A stretch of DNA of 64,000 bases from Chryseobacterium sp. JM1 (lineage in GTDB: Bacteria > Bacteroidota > Bacteroidia > Flavobacteriales > Weeksellaceae), in NCBI RefSeq assembly GCF_000737715.1, contig NZ_JPRN01000003.1, positions 124,001 to 188,000 of the forward strand, written 5' to 3'. Below, one piece after another: positions 18,515 to 26,721 of this stretch. Made by a program: the position numbers and the translations under genes. Every line of letters begins with the position of its first letter. Within the stretch, counting starts at the first letter, position 1. A model generated the notes under the pieces. It saw only the letters and a list, made by a program, of their open reading frames with translations, was not told the origin of the DNA and made no database searches.

Positions 18515-19294
18515 ATTTGCCCTAAATCGGCCTTTTTGAGTATACGTTATATTTTCTCTCGCAGATCATTTTGATTAGGCAGATTTAACCTTTATTATGC
18601 CTTGAAAAAATGATTAACCACAAAAGTCACAAAAGTTTTTCTTAGCATTTTAGTTTATTTGAAGTTTAATTAATAAAACAAAGAAGAGCACCTAAGTTTT
18701 ATAAAAATTAAAATTTTTATTTGTTATAATAAAAAATCTGCCCAATCTGAGAAATCTGCGCGAAAATATATACACAATCATCTGTGTCTATCCGTGAAAT
18801 CCGTGGTTAATATTTCTCCCACAGATTACACAAATTTCTCAGATAAATCTTGAAGTACTACAGATAGCACAATTATAAAATTTCAAAGTTTTGAATGATA
18901 AATTTCATACACTTTTTGATCTGTGTGATCTGAGAAATCTGCGGGAACTAAAAATTGAACCATTAAGGCGACATTAAGTTTTTAAGAATATTAAGAATAG
19001 CTCTGCTTTAAGAACAACACTTAAAAAAATCTTTAGATTTTCTCTTAACGATTCTTACATCCTTCACTCATCTTAATGTTTCAAAAAATAGGATTACATA
19101 AAATTAAAACTAGAAATATCCCCATGAATAAAAGAAAATTCAACTTTTTTCCAATTAAAACATCCCTCAAATTAAAGTTAAACGGATCTTCTATAATCAT
19201 CACAAATAGAAGATTAAAACTAAACACATTTTAAACTTAGTTTAAATTCACCATATTGACGAATTATCTTCGGGGATTTAACATTTTTTTGCAT
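18515..19294. other. Repeat-rich intergenic region of about 780 bp
   Basis: No credible gene is present. The region holds several forward and reverse copies of a short 'ctgagaaatctgcg' motif (near 18560, 18735, 18825 and 18925), a 'tccgtgaaatccgtgg' phrase near 18790, and one copy of a ~110-bp TTAAG-rich palindromic repeat (18972-19080). The remainder is A+T-rich. It separates the ecotin terminator from the efflux operon promoter. Confidence 0.7.
18972..19080. repeat. Dispersed TTAAG palindromic repeat, copy 1
   Basis: The element begins ACATTAAG and ends CTTAATGTTT. Inside are the phrase AGCTCTGCTTTAAGA and a central hairpin (AAAATCT, TT, AGATTTT at 19026-19041). Related copies lie at 47636-47760 and 60087-60200. 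Confidence 0.6.
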
Positions 19295-19302
19295 TATATT
19301 TG
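19295..19302 (+). promoter_or_regulatory. -7 promoter box of the efflux operon
   Basis: TATATTTG matches TAnnTTTG and lies 15 bases before the TolC-like start codon. A convincing -33 TTG at 17-23 bases upstream was not found. Confidence 0.4.
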
Positions 19303-19317
19303 TTATAAACATAAACC

Positions 19318-20727
19318 ATGAAAAACAATTTATTGATTTTTACGTTTAGTTTTTTGGCTTTCCCTGCTTTCTGCCGGGCACAGTCTGCGCCGGATTTTAA
19401 AGAACTTTTAGACAGTGCTATGGTCCGTGATTCTGATCTCAAAATGCAGATTACCCAGAACAAACTCACAGACCTTGACGGACACAAACTGAAAGACATC
19501 TTTCTTCCCACACTTGAAGTGAGCGGACAGGTCGGATATCTAAATGCAACCGCAAGACTTACATCGCCGGAAATTAATCTGGCGCCATTTATCAATATTC
19601 CGGAAGGAAGTTTCAATAATAACCTCAATGTTTCCGGATTCTCAGGGATTGCAAAAGCAGACGCCAAAATGCTTCTCTATTCAGGAGGAAAGGTAAAGTA
19701 CCTAAAAAAGGCCATCGAAGAAAAGAAAATCTCCGAAGATATTCTCCTTGAAAAAACAAAAGATGATGTAGTCGCCGCTATTTCCAAGGCGTACGATCAG
19801 CTTGCTCTTATCCATCAGTCTAAAAAAGTGCTGGATGAAAGTAAAAAAAGACTCGACATCAATCGAAAAACTGCAGACAAAGCTTTAGGTTATGGACTGA
19901 TCACTCCATACGATCACAAAAAAATAGAACTCGCGCAGGCGACACTGGATGCCAAAATGGTAGAGTACGAAGGCAAAAAAGAACTTCTGCTTACCCAGCT
20001 TTATATCCTGAGCGGCATCAGTAAAGAACGCCTCAGAATGATTGATCCTGTACTTGCTCCGTTGGAATTGCTTTCCGCACAGAAAGGTATTGAGGAAAGA
20101 GCTGAGGTCCGCGCTCTGGAACATGGTATAACAGCGGCAGACTATAAAATAAAAGCCGAAAGAACCTGGATGATTCCTAAAGTACAGCTGATGGCATCTG
20201 CCTATTATATTGGACTTTACGGAAGCCGTATCAAAACCTCGGAAAATGTAATTCCTGCAGTTCCGGCCCTGGGCTATGAAGGTGCAAAACTGGATTGGAG
20301 ACCTACGAATGTTAATATACTTCCTTTATTAACGGCTGGTGTCGGCTTTAAATGGGAAATCTTTGACGGAAAAGAAGGAAAACACGCAGAAGAAACCGCA
20401 AAAGTCGGAAAAGAAGTCCTTCAGAATAAAAAAGAAGATGCTTTAAAAAAATTAACGCTGAATCAGGCGAATAATCAAACCAATTACGATATAGCAACCG
20501 CTCAGATCACTTTAAAAGCCAAAGAAAAAGAACTCGCTAAAAATGCTTTGGTTCAGGCTGAAAAAGAATTCCGATATGGGATGAGTAAATCTTCACAACT
20601 CATCGATGCGGAAAATGATCTTGAAGTCGTAGAGCTTGAATATCAGAATGCCCTTTTCAACCAGAGAAGAGCCGGAATAGAGCTCATGAGATCGACTCAG
20701 GAGCTTGATATCACCAAACTTTATTAA
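19318..20727 (+). CDS. TolC-family outer-membrane efflux protein
   Basis: This 469-residue protein has a signal peptide ending CRAQ (mature N-terminus Gln) and the two long coiled-coil-rich repeats of the OEP/TolC family. The segments YLKKAIEEKKISEDILLEKT and LEVVELEYQNALFNQRRAGI are of the helical-barrel type. TolC proteins form trimeric channels through the outer membrane. It is the first gene of a three-gene operon with an adaptor (15-base gap) and an ABC-2 permease, so it is probably the exit duct of an ABC-type efflux pump. The substrate is not evident. Confidence 0.88.
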   Translation: MKNNLLIFTFSFLAFPAFCRAQSAPDFKELLDSAMVRDSDLKMQITQNKLTDLDGHKLKDIFLPTLEVSGQVGYLNATARLTSPEINLAPFINIPEGSFNNNLNVSGFSGIAKADAKMLLYSGGKVKYLKKAIEEKKISEDILLEKTKDDVVAAISKAYDQLALIHQSKKVLDESKKRLDINRKTADKALGYGLITPYDHKKIELAQATLDAKMVEYEGKKELLLTQLYILSGISKERLRMIDPVLAPLELLSAQKGIEERAEVRALEHGITAADYKIKAERTWMIPKVQLMASAYYIGLYGSRIKTSENVIPAVPALGYEGAKLDWRPTNVNILPLLTAGVGFKWEIFDGKEGKHAEETAKVGKEVLQNKKEDALKKLTLNQANNQTNYDIATAQITLKAKEKELAKNALVQAEKEFRYGMSKSSQLIDAENDLEVVELEYQNALFNQRRAGIELMRSTQELDITKLY

Positions 20728-20742
20728 TCCCTTACTATTAAA

Positions 20743-21702
20743 ATGATGCATAAAAATATACTCACCCTCTTTGCTGCTCTTTTTCTATTGGGGAGCTGCA
20801 GTGAAAAAAAAGAAAACCTGAACGATTCCGCGGGGAAGACCAAAAAAGATGTTGTCTCTTTTGCCCCTAAAGTCACCGGAAGAATTCTGAAAATATACGT
20901 AACGGAAGGCCAAACCGTGAAAAAAGGTGACACACTTGCCTTATTGGATGTTCCGGAAGTTTCTGCAAAAATTGCTCAGGCTCAGGGTGCAGTTAGCGCG
21001 GCAACAGCTCAGGAGCAGATGGCAAAAAACGGAGCAACGGGAGATCAGTTAAGACAGCTTCAGGCTAAATATAAAGGCTTGAAAGAACAGTATGAATTTG
21101 CCCAGAAATCATATAAAAGAGCCAATAATATGTTCCGCGACAGCTTGATGTCACCACAGGCTCATGATGAGGTGTATGCAAAACTTCAGGGCGCAAAAGC
21201 CCAGTATGATGCCGTAGTAGCTGAACTGGACGATGTACAGAGAGGAACACGTGTTGAAAAAGTAGAAATGGCAGCCGGACAGGCTTCCCAGGCTAAAGGT
21301 GCGCTTCAGGAGGCCAATGTAGCCTATTCCGAGAGATACATTATCGCAACCAATGATATGGAAATAGAAACCATCAGCTTGAATGCTGGAGAATTGGCTA
21401 CGGCTGGTTTTGCTTTATTCAACGGATATATTCCTGAAAGTACCTATTTCAGATTCACAGTTCCTGAAAGTGCCATTTCAAAATACAAAAAAGGGCAGGA
21501 GGTTAATATGCAGGTGGTTTACAATAAAGAAACTTTGAAAGGGACAATTGTTTACATCAAACAGCTGACAAGATATGCGGATATTACCACTGCTTATCCA
21601 GACTATCAGCTGCAGGACGCGGTTTATGAGATCAAAGTGAAACCCACAGACATGAATAAGGCTAAAGGTATATTGGTGAATGCTAACGTTATCCTGAAAT
21701 AA
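20743..21702 (+). CDS. HlyD-family periplasmic adaptor lipoprotein
   Basis: This 319-residue membrane-fusion protein has a lipoprotein signal (LFLLGSC, lipidated Cys at about residue 19). The N-terminal biotinyl-lipoyl half-motif reads APKVTGRILKIYVTEGQTVK. A long alpha-hairpin follows (about residues 75-190, rich in Gln, Ala and Lys), then a beta-barrel domain with FRFTVPESAISKYKKGQEV. Such adaptors bridge an inner-membrane transporter to a TolC channel. It sits between the TolC gene and the ABC-2 permease gene, 2 bases before the latter. Two Met codons open the frame; the first is used here. Confidence 0.88.
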   Translation: MMHKNILTLFAALFLLGSCSEKKENLNDSAGKTKKDVVSFAPKVTGRILKIYVTEGQTVKKGDTLALLDVPEVSAKIAQAQGAVSAATAQEQMAKNGATGDQLRQLQAKYKGLKEQYEFAQKSYKRANNMFRDSLMSPQAHDEVYAKLQGAKAQYDAVVAELDDVQRGTRVEKVEMAAGQASQAKGALQEANVAYSERYIIATNDMEIETISLNAGELATAGFALFNGYIPESTYFRFTVPESAISKYKKGQEVNMQVVYNKETLKGTIVYIKQLTRYADITTAYPDYQLQDAVYEIKVKPTDMNKAKGILVNANVILK

Positions 21703-21704
21703 TT

Positions 21705-22895
21705 ATGAAAGAATTTTTCCGTCTTTTAAAACGAGAGTTCAGGCTTTTTATAGGCAATTCTACCCTAAGGACCGTGTTTTTTCTGGCCCCGGTATTCTAT
21801 GCCACGCTCTTAGGTTTCGTGTATAAAAGCGGAAAAGTGGAACATACACCAGTACTTGTTGTTGACCGGGATAATACGCCGTTGTCAAGTCAGCTGACCG
21901 ATATGCTGGATGACAATAAAAGCATCAGCATCATTAAATATGCTCAGGAACCGCTCAGTATAAAGGATGAAGTGATCAGGCATGAAGCGGCCGCTGTCGT
22001 GATTATTCCGTCAAGGTTTGAAGCCGATATGCTCCAGAAAAAATATCCCGAACTGAATGTCTACGTCAATACCGGAAACGTCCTTACCGCCAATTTTGCT
22101 TCCAAAGCACTCCAGCTTACAATAGGAACTTTCTCTGCTGGCGCCTCGATCAAAGCTTTGCAAAAGGCAGGAATGCCCGCTACGAAAGCAGCTACCCAAT
22201 ACGAGCCTTTCAAAGCCAATTATATCACACTTTTCAATACCACAGGAAACTATCTGATCTTCATGTGGCCGGCGATGCTGGCTGTCGTTCTTCAGCAGGT
22301 TATTCTTCTGGCTATGGCCGTAAGTTTTGCTGCCGAATTTGAAAGGGGATCTTTTGTCAAAGAGTATGTAAAGATGAAAAAATGGGCTTTCCCGACCATG
22401 CTGATCAAAGTAATTCCGATCTGGGTATTTTCCATTCTCATTGTCGGAGTCTACTACTTTATGCATATGATTTTCCGGGTACCGATGCCGGAAGGAATAC
22501 TCAATTTTATTCTTCTAACGGCAGTCTTTGTCGGTTCCGCTTCATTTTTGGGAGTACTCATCAGCATATTGATTCCGGATGCTTTGAAAGCCACTCAGAT
22601 TCTGATGGTCATTGCATCCCCTGCATTTATTATCAGTGGGTTCACATGGCCGTTGAGCGCAATGCCTGCATTTGTTCAGTTTATTGCCAATATCATTCCT
22701 CTGACTCCTTTCCTGCAGGCTTTTAAAATTTTACTGATCCAGAAAGGTTCCGTCGAACTTACATTTCCCTTCTTAAAACATTTGAGCATCCTATTGGTCA
22801 TCTATGCCATCCTGGGCTGGATTGCTTTAAAGATCAAACTGTGGTTTATTTTTAGAAATACCGATTCTAAAGAAGTAGAGGATGTTGTAGAGTAG
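21705..22895 (+). CDS. ABC-2 type transporter permease
   Basis: This 396-residue protein has an N-terminal membrane helix (LRTVFFLAPVFYATLLG), a periplasmic domain of about 130 residues and then five further helices. This is the ABC-2 layout seen in YhhJ/YbhR-type drug exporters. Signature-like segments include SPAFIISGFTWPLSAMP and FIANIIPLTPFLQAFK. It would form the inner-membrane part of the efflux pump with the two preceding genes. No ABC ATPase gene lies in the operon or anywhere in the window, so the energising subunit must be encoded elsewhere or the mechanism is unusual. Confidence 0.87.
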   Translation: MKEFFRLLKREFRLFIGNSTLRTVFFLAPVFYATLLGFVYKSGKVEHTPVLVVDRDNTPLSSQLTDMLDDNKSISIIKYAQEPLSIKDEVIRHEAAAVVIIPSRFEADMLQKKYPELNVYVNTGNVLTANFASKALQLTIGTFSAGASIKALQKAGMPATKAATQYEPFKANYITLFNTTGNYLIFMWPAMLAVVLQQVILLAMAVSFAAEFERGSFVKEYVKMKKWAFPTMLIKVIPIWVFSILIVGVYYFMHMIFRVPMPEGILNFILLTAVFVGSASFLGVLISILIPDALKATQILMVIASPAFIISGFTWPLSAMPAFVQFIANIIPLTPFLQAFKILLIQKGSVELTFPFLKHLSILLVIYAILGWIALKIKLWFIFRNTDSKEVEDVVE

Positions 22896-23080
22896 TTATG
22901 AGTTTTAGGGATACGAGATACGTGATACGTGATACTAGTTTCGAGTGTTCAAAACCGGCAAACTTACCCATAATTAACTTCACATCCCGAAAACCCGCAA
23001 CTAGCAACTGACAACTAGCAACTAATAACCCACAACCCGGAACTCGCAACCCCAAACACGTCACCGTTTTTTTCATTCCC
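22896..23080. repeat. Low-complexity intergenic stretch (CAACTAGCAACT-type)
   Basis: The stretch contains 'gatacgtgatacgtgata' and degenerate iterations of 'caactagcaactgacaact' with related 'aacccgcaac' phrases. Similar material lies at 26120-26165 and 26585-26650. No gene is seen. Confidence 0.55.
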
Positions 23081-23114
23081 TTGTAAAAATCAAAAGAAAA
23101 AACTGATATATTTG
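23081..23114 (+). promoter_or_regulatory. Bacteroidota-type promoter for the DUF1569 gene
   Basis: A TTG at 23081-23083 and TATATTTG at 23107-23114 are separated by 23 bases, at the upper end of the usual -33/-7 spacing. The start codon follows 22 bases later. Confidence 0.45.
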
Positions 23115-23136
23115 CTTTCAGATAATTAGAAAGTAT

Positions 23137-23592
23137 ATGGAAAATGTATTTGACGCAAAAGACGCTCAAAACTATATTGATAGGATAAATAATCTGGTAG
23201 AGGATACTCACGGTTTATGGGGAAAAATGACGGTTGACCAGATGCTTGCGCACTGCAGCGTATCTTATGAAATGGTTTACGAGCCTGAAAAGCATAAAAA
23301 ACCGGGATCTATTGCCAAGTTTATTTTGAAGACGTTTGTAAAACCGAAAGTGGTTGGAGAAAAAGCGTATTCGAGAGATTCCCCTACAGCACCCCAGTTT
23401 TTGATTACCGGAAGAAAAAATTTTGATGAAGAGAAGAAAAGACTGATCGGTTTTATCCAGAAAACACAGCAGCTGGGTCCTGAAGCTTTTGATGGTAAAG
23501 AGTCATTTTCTTTTGGAAAATTAAATTCTGCAGAGTGGAATAATATGTTTGCAAAACATCTGAACCACCACCTTTCTCAGTTTGGAGTATAA
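23137..23592 (+). CDS. DUF1569 (DinB-like fold) protein
   Basis: This 151-residue cytoplasmic protein matches DUF1569. It has an early segment LWGKMTVDQMLAHCSVSYEM and a C-terminal motif MFAKHLNHHLSQFG. The spaced histidines are those expected to form a metal site in DinB/YfiT-like four-helix bundles. The family has no settled reaction; many relatives are thiol-dependent or detoxification-type metalloenzymes. It starts a same-strand run of small genes with short gaps (9 bases to the next gene, then 2). Confidence 0.8.
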   Translation: MENVFDAKDAQNYIDRINNLVEDTHGLWGKMTVDQMLAHCSVSYEMVYEPEKHKKPGSIAKFILKTFVKPKVVGEKAYSRDSPTAPQFLITGRKNFDEEKKRLIGFIQKTQQLGPEAFDGKESFSFGKLNSAEWNNMFAKHLNHHLSQFGV

Positions 23593-23601
23593 AACCACGA
23601 T

Positions 23602-24072
23602 ATGAAAAAACTTTTATGGATCCTCATTCTTGCCTGCAATTTTGCATGGGGGCAAATGCCTGATATTTCAAATGTCTGGCTGAACAACAGCAAGCCTTAT
23701 ATCGGAACCATTGGCAACAAAGGGCAACAACTGAAACTGAAAGTCAATATTTCCGAACAAAATAAGAAAAATGACCAGGAATACTTTATTTCCGGATATT
23801 CTCTTGTGGATGACAGCTACGCGAAATATGAAGGGAAGATTACCATTTCTAAATATAGAGATGCGAAACGAAAAGGAGTAGTTTTCGGGGATTATGAACT
23901 GGCGGAAGAAGCAAAAGGAAAACATTCCGGTATTTTTAAAGGTAAATTTATTTATACCTTCAAGTGGAATAAAAAAACTGAAAAAATAGAAGGACAGTAT
24001 ATAGAATTTATTGGAGATTGGAAAAGTTATGACGGAACACTGGACTTTAAAACCCGTTTAAAAAATCAATAA
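23602..24072 (+). CDS. Secreted protein of unknown function
   Basis: I do not recognise this 156-residue protein. A signal peptide ends NFAWGQ, giving a predicted Gln or Met N-terminus. The mature part is basic and rich in beta-type alternation, with conserved-looking phrases such as YEGKITISKYRDAKRKG and GQYIEFIGDWKSYDG near the C-terminus. It looks like a small extracytoplasmic beta-barrel or lipocalin-like domain, but that is only an impression. It is followed after 2 bases by a small membrane-protein gene, so the two are probably translated from one mRNA. Confidence 0.7.
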   Translation: MKKLLWILILACNFAWGQMPDISNVWLNNSKPYIGTIGNKGQQLKLKVNISEQNKKNDQEYFISGYSLVDDSYAKYEGKITISKYRDAKRKGVVFGDYELAEEAKGKHSGIFKGKFIYTFKWNKKTEKIEGQYIEFIGDWKSYDGTLDFKTRLKNQ

Positions 24073-24074
24073 CC

Positions 24075-24470
24075 ATGTTAAGAAGAATATTGGCTGTCCC
24101 GGCGGGACTTATTGCAGGGATTATCTGCATTACCATCGTTGAGAAAATAGGGCATCAGGTGTATCCGCCTCCGGCAGCAGCGGGGAGTGGTGATATGACT
24201 GCGATGAAAGAATATGTCGCGACGGCTCCTTTTATGGCGTTGTTTTTCGTGATCATTGGTTATGCACTGGCTGCGTTCGTTTCAGGATTTACAGCTTCCA
24301 AAGTGGTCAACAATGGAAAACATACCTCTGCAGCAGTTTGTGGAGTTATCTTTCTGTTCATAACCATTTATATGATGTTTTCTTTGCCTACGCCGATCTG
24401 GTTCTGGGTATTGGGAATCGTTGTATGGGGATTGGTGTTTGTGGGAAGTAAACTGGCTTTAAAAAAATAA
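24075..24470 (+). CDS. Small four-helix membrane protein
   Basis: This 131-residue protein has hydrophobic segments at about residues 4-24, 52-72, 84-104 and 108-126, joined by short loops. The first loop holds a Pro/Ala/Gly-rich stretch (YPPPAAAGSGD) and a later segment reads YALAAFVSGFTASKVV. Such proteins are common and uncharacterised in Flavobacteriia. It lies 2 bases after the secreted protein gene and may act with it. No enzyme motif is seen. Confidence 0.7.
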   Translation: MLRRILAVPAGLIAGIICITIVEKIGHQVYPPPAAAGSGDMTAMKEYVATAPFMALFFVIIGYALAAFVSGFTASKVVNNGKHTSAAVCGVIFLFITIYMMFSLPTPIWFWVLGIVVWGLVFVGSKLALKK

Positions 24471-24476
24471 AAACTA

Positions 24477-24536
24477 CATATGAAATCGCTGTCATTGGGT
24501 ACATTAAATAGTCATGATAGTATGCGATTCCATATG
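24477..24536. repeat. Imperfect 13-bp inverted repeat in a short gap
   Basis: CATATGAAATCGC at 24477-24489 and GCGATTCCATATG at 24524-24536 are inverted copies with one mismatch, separated by 34 bases. They fill most of the 92-base gap before the VOC gene. An operator or a remnant of duplication is possible. Confidence 0.5.
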
Positions 24537-24562
24537 ACCATTAAAAAAAATCAAAAATACAT

Positions 24563-24934
24563 ATGAAATTAGGAGCATTTTCAATCAGTCTAAGTGTCAA
24601 AGATCTTCAGAAGTCTAAAGATTTCTATGAAAAACTAGGTTTCTCAGTGATGGCCGGTAAAATGGAGCAGAATTATCTGGTCATGAAAAACGGAAGTACG
24701 CTGGTAGGTTTATTTCAGGCGATGTTCGACGGAAATATGCTGACATTCAATCCGGGATGGGACGAAAATGCCCAGAATCTGGAATCTTTTGATGATGTAC
24801 GCGATATTCAGAAACATTTAAAGGAAAACGGAGTGGAGCTTGAAAAAGCGGCAGACGAAAGCACTTCTGGACCGGAACATATCTTCCTGAAAGATCCGGA
24901 CGGAAACATGATTTTAATAGACCAACACAGATAA
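24563..24934 (+). CDS. VOC-family (glyoxalase/bleomycin-resistance-like) protein
   Basis: This 123-residue protein has the paired beta-alpha-beta-beta-beta layout of the vicinal oxygen chelate superfamily. It opens SISLSVKDLQKSKDFYEKLG and closes HIFLKDPDGNMILIDQH, whose Asp-Pro-Asp-Gly turn and following strand are typical. VOC proteins include glyoxalase I, dioxygenases and antibiotic-binding proteins, and sequence alone does not fix the substrate. Two more VOC genes lie in the window (25525 and 31400). It is followed after 9 bases by an SRPBCC gene. Confidence 0.8.
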   Translation: MKLGAFSISLSVKDLQKSKDFYEKLGFSVMAGKMEQNYLVMKNGSTLVGLFQAMFDGNMLTFNPGWDENAQNLESFDDVRDIQKHLKENGVELEKAADESTSGPEHIFLKDPDGNMILIDQHR

Positions 24935-24943
24935 TCCTAACTC

Positions 24944-25486
24944 ATGAAAATATTAAAGAAAATTATTCTCGTTTTGGCTTCTATCCTGATTTTATGGATG
25001 GTTGTTGCTGCTTTTATCTCTGGAGACTGTGTGTATGAGAAATCAATCACCATCAATGCTCCGGTTGAAAAAGTGTGGCAGCAGACCAATACATTAAAAG
25101 CAATGGATCAGTGGAGCCCATGGAACGATCTGGATCCTGCCATGAAAAAAGACTGGACTGGAACCACCGGACAGCCTGGTGAAAAAGTATGTTGGGACAG
25201 TCAGAAAGATGCGGCCGGAAAAGGCTGTCAGGAAGTAAAAAAAATAGATGCCGCAGGCAAAAGAATTGATACGGAACTCCTGTTTTTAACTCCTTATAAA
25301 AGTGAAGCGAATGCCTTTGTGAAAATTGTTCCGGAAGGAAACGGAAGCAAGGCCACTTGGGGATTTACATCAAAAATACCTTATCCGTTCACGGTAATGA
25401 AATTGTTTATGAATATGGAAGATGCTATTGGAAAAGATTACCAGAAAGGACTTTCCGGATTAAAAGAATTATCTGAGAAATCTTAA
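24944..25486 (+). CDS. Membrane-anchored SRPBCC (START-like) protein
   Basis: This 180-residue protein starts with a hydrophobic anchor of about residues 6-26. A START/Bet v1-like SRPBCC domain follows, with the family's opening strand SITINAPVEKVWQQTNTLKAMDQW-type pattern and the phrase WSPWNDLDPAM. SRPBCC domains form a deep cavity for hydrophobic ligands; relatives are often named polyketide cyclase. The anchor suggests the cavity domain sits on the periplasmic side, although Cys29 right after the segment could also indicate a divergent lipoprotein. The ligand is unknown. It lies between two VOC genes. Confidence 0.78.
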   Translation: MKILKKIILVLASILILWMVVAAFISGDCVYEKSITINAPVEKVWQQTNTLKAMDQWSPWNDLDPAMKKDWTGTTGQPGEKVCWDSQKDAAGKGCQEVKKIDAAGKRIDTELLFLTPYKSEANAFVKIVPEGNGSKATWGFTSKIPYPFTVMKLFMNMEDAIGKDYQKGLSGLKELSEKS

Positions 25487-25524
25487 AAGAAACTCATTAA
25501 AACTTAACTTATAAAAAAACAATC

Positions 25525-25974
25525 ATGGCATCAGTAAACGTTTATTTAACATTTAATGGAAACTGCAGAGAAGCATTCGATTTCTACAAATCAGTTTTCG
25601 GAGGAGAATATCCTTACATCGGAACTTTCGGGGAAATGCCTCCAATGGAAGGCAAAGAAACTTCGGAAGAAGACAAAAACAAAATCATGCACGTTTCTCT
25701 TCCTATTTCAAAAGAAACCATCTTAATGGGTAGCGATACTGCCGGAGAATGGTCATCTCAGTTGAAAGAAGGGAATAATTTTGCTATTTCCATCAATGCA
25801 GAATCTAAAGAAGAAGCCAATCAGTTATTCAATGGGCTTTCTGCGGGAGGACAGGTAACCATGGCATTGGCAGATACTTTCTGGGGCGCTTATTTCGGAA
25901 TGTTTACGGATAAATTCGGAATCAACTGGATGGTTAATTACGATGATCCTGCCAAAATGCAGCAGCATCCTTAA
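25525..25974 (+). CDS. PhnB-like VOC protein
   Basis: This 149-residue protein matches the PhnB/'3-demethylubiquinone methyltransferase-like' branch of the VOC superfamily. It opens VYLTFNGNCREAFDFYKSVF, has a central MHVSLPISKETILMGSD strand and helix, and ends FWGAYFGMFTDKFGINWMVN. Proteins of this type are cytoplasmic dimers of uncertain substrate, and the methyltransferase name is historical. It starts 38 bases after the SRPBCC gene and ends before a hairpin terminator at 26009, probably closing the run of small genes that began at 23137. Confidence 0.82.
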   Translation: MASVNVYLTFNGNCREAFDFYKSVFGGEYPYIGTFGEMPPMEGKETSEEDKNKIMHVSLPISKETILMGSDTAGEWSSQLKEGNNFAISINAESKEEANQLFNGLSAGGQVTMALADTFWGAYFGMFTDKFGINWMVNYDDPAKMQQHP

Positions 25975-26008
25975 GAGGTATATTTTGTATACGAAATATA
26001 GTTAAAAC

Positions 26009-26036
26009 AAACCGGCGGATAGATCTGTCGGTTTTT
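26009..26036 (+). terminator. Terminator after the PhnB-like gene
   Basis: AAACCGGCGGAT pairs with ATCTGTCGGTTT (two G-T pairs) around a very short loop, followed by TTTTATTTT. Confidence 0.75.
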
Positions 26037-26098
26037 ATTTTATGATACATTTGCATTCCGAAAATTTTTAAATTTGGGGAGAGGTAGCAGGTGAGAGG

Positions 26099-26120
26099 AA
26101 TTAGGGATTAGGGATTAGGG
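26099..26120 (+). repeat. Short ATTAGGG heptamer array (3 units)
   Basis: Three consecutive ATTAGGG units are seen. The same heptamer occurs in the opposite orientation as a nine-unit array at 61984-62048. Around it are low-complexity phrases such as 'gcttactgcctatagcttactgcc'. Confidence 0.75.
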
Positions 26121-26182
26121 CGTAGTTATAGAGCTTACTGCCTATAGCTTACTGCCTACAACATATAACTTAAAGAAAAAAC

Positions 26183-26575
26183 ATGAAATTTACTATTGAA
26201 CAAATTAAAGCAGAACATCAGAAAGTAAAAAGCGGAGCAGATTTTCCCGCATACATCCAGACCATAAAGAATCTTGGCGTTTCAGATTATACGGTTTCTG
26301 TGGCGGATGGGAATACCCAGTATTTTGATACGGAAAATGAAACGGCGCAAACAGGAAGAAAGTACGATCATCTTACCGTTTCAAAAAATGTAAATCTGGA
26401 TCAGTTTAAAACAAGACTAAAACTTCACCAACAAGGCGGAACAGATTATCTCACATTCTGCAACGACTGCGCAGAAAACGGTGTAGAAGGCTGGAAAATG
26501 GATCTTAATGAAATGACCTGTACCTATTTTGATACAGACGGCAATGAAATCCTGGTAGAACAAATCCCCGGCTAA
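26183..26575 (+). CDS. DUF1398 family protein
   Basis: This 130-residue protein matches DUF1398, a small cytoplasmic family sometimes labelled 'phage envelope protein' in enterobacteria. Typical features are the opening FTIEQIKAEHQKVKSGADFP, the motif LGVSDYTVSVADGNTQYF, and a late Cys pair in TFCNDCAENGVEGWKMD that could be redox active or bind a metal. No phage genes are nearby, so the phage label is not supported. It stands alone between two low-complexity stretches. Confidence 0.8.
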   Translation: MKFTIEQIKAEHQKVKSGADFPAYIQTIKNLGVSDYTVSVADGNTQYFDTENETAQTGRKYDHLTVSKNVNLDQFKTRLKLHQQGGTDYLTFCNDCAENGVEGWKMDLNEMTCTYFDTDGNEILVEQIPG

Positions 26576-26660
26576 TACACAAAGCCTACGCTTTCAGCCT
26601 ACTGCTTACCGCCAACAGCCAACAGCCAGTAGCCATTAGCCAGCAGCTCACTTAAAGTTT
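26576..26660. repeat. Low-complexity GCCAACAGCC-type stretch
   Basis: Degenerate iterations of 'gccaacagccaacagccagt' and 'agcctactgcttaccgcc' are seen. They belong to the same style of simple repeat as 22990-23050. No gene or hairpin was recognised. Confidence 0.5.
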
Positions 26661-26721
26661 GCAATTATTGATTTAAATTATTAATTTTGTTTTGCACGAT
26701 AGATAATAGTAATTGGTAATT

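Noticed and set aside
26183..26575. Prophage remnant suggested by the 'phage envelope protein' label of DUF1398
   Set aside because: No other phage-type gene is present and the protein has no structural-protein features.
26713..26721. TTG start for the DUF2490 protein
   Set aside because: The ATG three codons later gives a clean signal peptide, and the added residues are unnecessary.
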